Shown piece by piece: positions 59,517 to 64,000 of a stretch of 64,000 bases of DNA. The stretch lies in assembly GCF_026151205.1 (NCBI RefSeq), contig NC_087077.1, forward strand, positions 1,424,001 to 1,488,000, given 5' to 3'. Numbering within the stretch: the first letter of the stretch is position 1; every line of letters begins with the position of its first letter. The translations under genes were made by a program, and so were the position numbers. The stretch comes from Bolinopsis microptera (Eukaryota > Ctenophora > Tentaculata > Lobata > Bolinopsidae). The notes under the pieces are model-generated. The model ran no database searches, was not told the origin of the DNA, and saw nothing but the letters and a program-made list of their open reading frames with translations.

Positions 59517-62500
59517 AGGTGAGTAATGTAATTGTAAAATGTTTTGGCGGGCTTTTTAAATTTCCATTTTATTTTCTTATTTTAATTATCGAATAAATTT
59601 GTTACTTATCCTATGTTAGGCAATACTTTTTTCCTGACCGTATATTTTGCATTTATAGAACAAATTATTTTTAATCATGTATGCGAATTTTTAAATATCT
59701 AGATTGACTTACCAAGCAATACCAAATAAATTTTTTCATTTCTTATTTAAATTTAAATGAGTTAACAAACTCACTTAACAACAATCCCCAAAAAACACCC
59801 CCGCGCAGATAATAGCATCCCCCACAATTTATCACGCTCTAAAAACCCTCCCCACTCACGTATCATGCCCAACATGAGCTCTCCTCCATATATCAGCACG
59901 GTTAACAAAGAACAATATACGCAACACCACCATACCACCTCCCTGCCGTCTAGTAAGGAATAATTATTTTAATGCACTCCAACGGGCCCGATCTATAGCA
60001 TCATTACTCAGTAAACCGCTCCTTGTATAGATGTAAATCTAGATATCGGCTCTGCCGAGAGAGACAAATCTTACTCTTATTTTTTTCGAATGTCGTGTGA
60101 CTCGTTTTTTTACTTTTTTTAATAGTCGGATCACGGATGGAGGTTAGTTGTTACTATTCCGGCTTCAATAAAACTTGTATCCCTTGTTTGTAATTAAAAT
60201 TTCTGTTAATTGGTGCAGAACAAATTTATGGTTATAAGGGTTGTTGAAAATGTACATTGTTTCGTGAAATGAAACTATTGAAATTGAAATTTAGTTATCG
60301 AGTCAAGGCTAGATCTCAGCGATAAACCATGATAGCCCGTACTAATAGAGTTATCGAGTCAAGGCTAGATCTTAGATGAATCATATTCATAACTTACTAT
60401 ATTGATAGTAAATCGACTAAGTCATAATTAAAGAAAATACGTGAAAAATAATTTAGGGAAAACAATGATGGTGACCTAAATTTTGGTAGTCCGAAAATAT
60501 ATTGGTGTCTTTTTCGGAAAACCACCGACTATCGTACCTTTTAAAATTAAATATGTCTCGTAAGGTAATTCAATTTCCCTGAGTAGATCCCGGTAAACGG
60601 TAGTTTTGGTTTATTTCGTGGTTCAATAAGTATAAATATAATGTGTCTGTTTGCAGGGAGGTCAGAAATATATTATATTGATTTCTACGTCATTTAAGAA
60701 TCCGCTTAAAATATTGAGCTTTTATGGAGAGTAAAAAATTTCCTTACTTATATAATACTAGCCGGTATGACGTCACTTCTGACACTTCTTTTATTTGGTA
60801 CTTGACGCCGTAACTGCTTTTGACATTTTTATTAAATTTGTATGAGTATGATATAAAGAATCTTCAAGTTCAACGTCGAGCTTTCCAGCTTTACGTCGAC
60901 ACACGACTATAAGTATAACATATATTATTAAAGAGTCCGTCAATGTGATACTGGGTGGTCCAGTATGTGTATCACTAATCACTATCAGCTCTACCAAGAT
61001 GCTACCAGCGACCTATACCCTAGTTCTACTACCACTACCAGCACCAGCCATTACTGTTATCTTATTATTTACGAATATACTTCTGATTTAAATTTTATAA
61101 TAACTTTCGCTTTTTGTGGTTTGAAGTTCAAAGTTGAACTTGAAGTTTCGCCCGACACTAAATTTTCAATATTCCTGATTCCATCGATCACATTGACATA
61201 TCAGATTGACTATCATAAGATAAATGATTCCTCAGCCGGTCCTTCAGCTTCGTTGATATTATGCAGCCTGATAAATTTTGAAATCGAAGACTTCCCCTAC
61301 GTTACAGTTCATGTTAATTGCAAAACTCAGTTTAAGATTCTGATAGGTGTCACAGTAACACCTCTTCTCCTCAACAATGTACCTTCTGAACACAGGCCCT
61401 AATACAAAGTAATAACAAAGTTTCATTTAAATCCCTAACTGAGTTACTGACCCTGTGCCCTGATTAACCCTCCGGCCCTGATAATTACCTCCTAAAACAC
61501 CACCCCATGCACACGTTCATACAAACGTGTGATGTTGTCCGCGGCGGAGAGCTTGACACCATCTAGTCTCCTGTTCTCGTTTGAACCACTTAGTGAGTTT
61601 ACAAGCAGGACACCCTGTCCACGCCCTTGAACTGCTCGGTGGTCCCAGCCCGCCTTGCATGCTAAAGACCTAGCCCCGATAGATAAATACAACATATGCT
61701 GCTGTGGAGCCAGCTCGTTTGGGGGACAAGCTTTGTTATTTGGTCCCAGCCAGATAGCTGGAAATATAACTGTTGTTATGGCAACGTGTGTGAGATGCTG
61801 ACGTTACAGTCATGGTTCTCTTTTCGCTGATAAGTGGTTTGTTGTTTGGTCTCCACCGCTAAACTTGTCTCTAACGGTTCAGTGACTGCTACTTGTTCTA
61901 GCAGCTGAGTTTCGCTCGTACTGAAAATCTCATCCCAATTTCCGTGGATAACGGCCGCTTAGCTTACGGATCACCACTTGTTAGTGTTAGCACTTGTGAG
62001 GATATCAACCAATCAGAGCCTCTTATTAGATCTGTGGACCACTCAGATTCCAGCACGAAAGGACGACTTTCTTCCTCGTGTGATTTAGTTCTTGTTGGGA
62101 AGGTTAAATACGTTGTTACTGTGGTAACAGTACGTGCGTAAATGCTCTGATCACCTGATAAATCCACGCACGTGCGCTAAAGGGCACGTGGGTGTTGTAC
62201 TGTGTCACGTGACTGCATCATGATAACGTGATTGGCTGTCCTGGAGAGCCTTCCCGCTTGTAGCTCTTGGGAAGCGAAGTGCTCGCTTGTGAAATATAAT
62301 CGACAGCTATTAATATTGTAGCATTGCAAATTGTTATATGATATATCCTTGCTGCTAGTGCTGCCAATTTGCCGGGCTTTTAAGTTTAACAATAGTGTCG
62401 GAGTAACGGTACATTTCTTTTATTCAAACGTTAACTTTGTTATCAATTTAGTAATCAATTAAATGATTAATCGGTGCGCGAAAATTGTGGATAAATTATT

Positions 62501-62671
62501 ATTGCCATAACATTTACATAACATACAATCAATTAACGATTTCAACTCCATAACTTGATTTATGATCTAGGAAATTTATATCCCAATTTATGATTATCGA
62601 AAATCATAGTCCTACCAAAACCAACTAATAAATACCAATTATTATCTATCATTCAATTAACGTAACTTACC
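59517..62671. other. Gene-poor region downstream of EXO1
   Basis: Contains the EXO1 poly(A) signal at 59592. A 23-bp direct repeat (TTATCGAGTCAAGGCTAGAT) occurs at 60295 and 60350. A 145-codon frame at 60965-61402 has no recognisable domain and is not called. Three CACGTG sites lie at 62169-62211. No gene is supported. Confidence 0.5.
62169..62211. promoter_or_regulatory. Cluster of three palindromic E-boxes
   Basis: CACGTG at 62169, 62185 and 62206, the last as GTCACGTGAC. No adjacent gene is recognised, so the target is unknown. Confidence 0.4.
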
Positions 62672-63592
62672 TACCTTATCGGACCTTATTTGGACGGACA
62701 TTAATTGAACGCTGGACTTGGAGGGCCTAACGTTCATCTTAATGTCTGTTCAAATAAAGTCCGTTCATTTAATATAAAGTCCGTCCAAGTTAAAGTCCGT
62801 TGAATTTTTTTCAAAATTTTTCCACTTCGAAATTTTTGTCCAGAATATGACAACTATGAGAACTTTATTGTGCCGTAAGTTAACGACGGAAAGGTTCTCC
62901 TTGGTCTGCCGGAGGCACAGAAAACTTTACAAGTATATAATGTTTTCAAGAGTCACTCTGCGGAAAAAGTCAACGAAATTATGGCACTCAACAACATAGT
63001 TCATGAGCTAGTCCCCGCCAACATGACAAACTTGTTCCAGCCTCTAGTCCTAGATATTACGGTAAATCGTGTTACTGTTGCCAAGGAGTAGGACATTGTC
63101 CGACGTTGTTATAGTTCATATTACTCAGGGGAAGTAATGAAACAGTACTAGGAAAGCTCCACGTGATGTTAAGGTTAACCTTAAGTTGTCTAAGATAAAA
63201 CCACTTCACGCCGAATGGCTTGTAAAAGTTAACACTGAAATGCAGGACCGAGGTAGTTGATAAAAAAAGGATTCCATAAAGCTAGAAATCACTGATGCTT
63301 TAAGCATGGACTATTTCATGCACGAAAACCCATTTGATGAAGATGATATGTGATACCTATTAGACACTGATCATGTACACATATTTTAACATTTTTATTG
63401 CTTAACGACTGCTTTTCTTACTTACTGTATAAAAATGGATTTAAAAATCATTTGCTGAGATAAAAAACATCAAAAAAATGAAAAAATTCGGATTTTTGAT
63501 GGTTTTGAATGCCTTCTAGTGTTCATATTAATGTCCGTTCATAATTATGTCCGTTCATTTAATGTCTGTCCAAATAAGGTCCGATAAGGTAT
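62672..63592 (+). mobile_element. pogo/Tigger-like DNA transposon relic
   Basis: Inverted ends of about 30 bp (TACCTTATCGGACCTTATTT, continuing GGACNGACATTA, one mismatch) bound a ~920-bp element; the outermost TA on each side fits a TA target duplication. Subterminal repeats of GTCCGTTCA and TGTC(C/T)GTTCA follow. Inside, broken frames encode KVNEIMALNNIVHELVPANM and TNLFQPL, then LSKIKPLHAEWLV. The first matches the VPANMT.LFQPLD block of DDE_1 transposases of the pogo/Tigger/Jerky group. Most of the transposase, including the N-terminal DNA-binding part, is missing. This is a deleted, inactive copy that could still be mobilised in trans. Confidence 0.85.
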
Positions 63593-64000
63593 GTTGAAGC
63601 TGTAGGTATGAGACCGACACAGCTTTTGTCTTATAGTCTGCAAGTAGTTGTAATTTTATACGGCTTTTACTAATTCGCTCGCCCAAAAATTTCACGTGAC
63701 TTTGGTTTTTATGGTTTTGCAGCCGTAATTACAATCGAATTCGTATTTTACTAGCCTGTCACGTGACCAAAACGGTTTTTTGCCCATAACTCTCCAGGGA
63801 AGCATTTTAACCTTACGTTTGATACATGTTTCGTATCCAAATATCAGAGATATTATGTATATATTATATATTTTCCGCCTTCGGCGGCGCGCGCTTCGCG
63901 CGCGAAAAGTGGCATGCAACGTATGTCAACCTTACGTCATGGGGGTGATTCGGAATCAGCGTCCAAAAATACACCGATTTGAATCACTTTCATGCCCAAA
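63593..64000. other. Window end, with GC-rich hairpins
   Basis: Two GC hairpins lie at 63874-63903: CCGCC-TTC-GGCGG and CGCGCG-CTT-CGCGCG, inside AT-rich sequence. CACGTG occurs at 63694 and 63761. No gene seen. Confidence 0.6.

Noticed and set aside
60965-61402. 145-codon plus-strand frame downstream of EXO1
   Set aside because: No signal, domain or splice context; composition is like the AT-rich surroundings.

Overview
This is animal nuclear DNA: GT-AG introns, single-gene transcription units, metazoan-type families (TSC2, EXO1, TRAPPC3, GMF, mitochondrial ribosomal protein bL28m, a voltage-gated calcium channel alpha2/delta subunit) and an AT-rich background with eukaryotic transposons. 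The short introns and family mix fit an invertebrate, possibly a cnidarian or another early-branching marine animal, but the phylum cannot be fixed from this sequence alone. I see no bacterial, organellar or viral gene.

Layout. 1-2941: non-coding, dominated by a ~100-copy 16-bp minisatellite. 2942-21533 (+): most of a TSC2 (tuberin) gene whose first ~300 codons are missing. Its 7.7-kb intron 5 (6639-14303) holds a complete major-facilitator transporter gene on the opposite strand (10686-12665). 22107-22424 (-): a small predicted secreted protein, head-to-head with TRAPPC3 (22710-27163, +, 4 exons), whose last intron contains an antisense non-LTR retrotransposon fragment. 27843-28265 (+): single-exon glia maturation factor. 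29312-31210 (+): intronless BTB-BACK protein, followed by a decayed partial duplicate of itself. 31961-33445 (+): MRPL28 (4 exons). 33861-59516 (+): EXO1 (10 exons, 697 aa). Its 21-kb intron 5 contains a calcium channel alpha2/delta gene on the opposite strand (35945-53335), and an intron of that gene is a 13.5-kb array of 87-bp repeats. 59517-64000: no convincing gene; a pogo/Tigger-like DNA transposon relic lies at 62672-63592.

The most unusual property of the window is that its tandem repeats sit on exon edges. At least eight arrays are built from, or begin exactly at, a splice junction or exon end of the gene they lie in: alpha2/delta exon 3 (about 155 copies of acceptor plus first 61 exon bases), alpha2/delta exon 2, transporter final exon (about 44 copies of its last 27 codons), TSC2 exon 6 acceptor, TSC2 exons 3 and 8 donors, TRAPPC3 exon 1 donor and exon 4 acceptor, EXO1 exon 1 and exon 7 donors. 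This gives each true splice site a row of decoy copies. Two genes nested antisense in introns, a foldback element that supplies a splice acceptor tract, and G-runs confined to the coding strand of transcribed introns add to the picture.

The genes are ordinary housekeeping or membrane genes with no shared pathway; their proximity looks like normal eukaryotic gene order. Single-base frame breaks (five in alpha2/delta, one in TSC2) suggest sequence error or early decay and are listed as findings.
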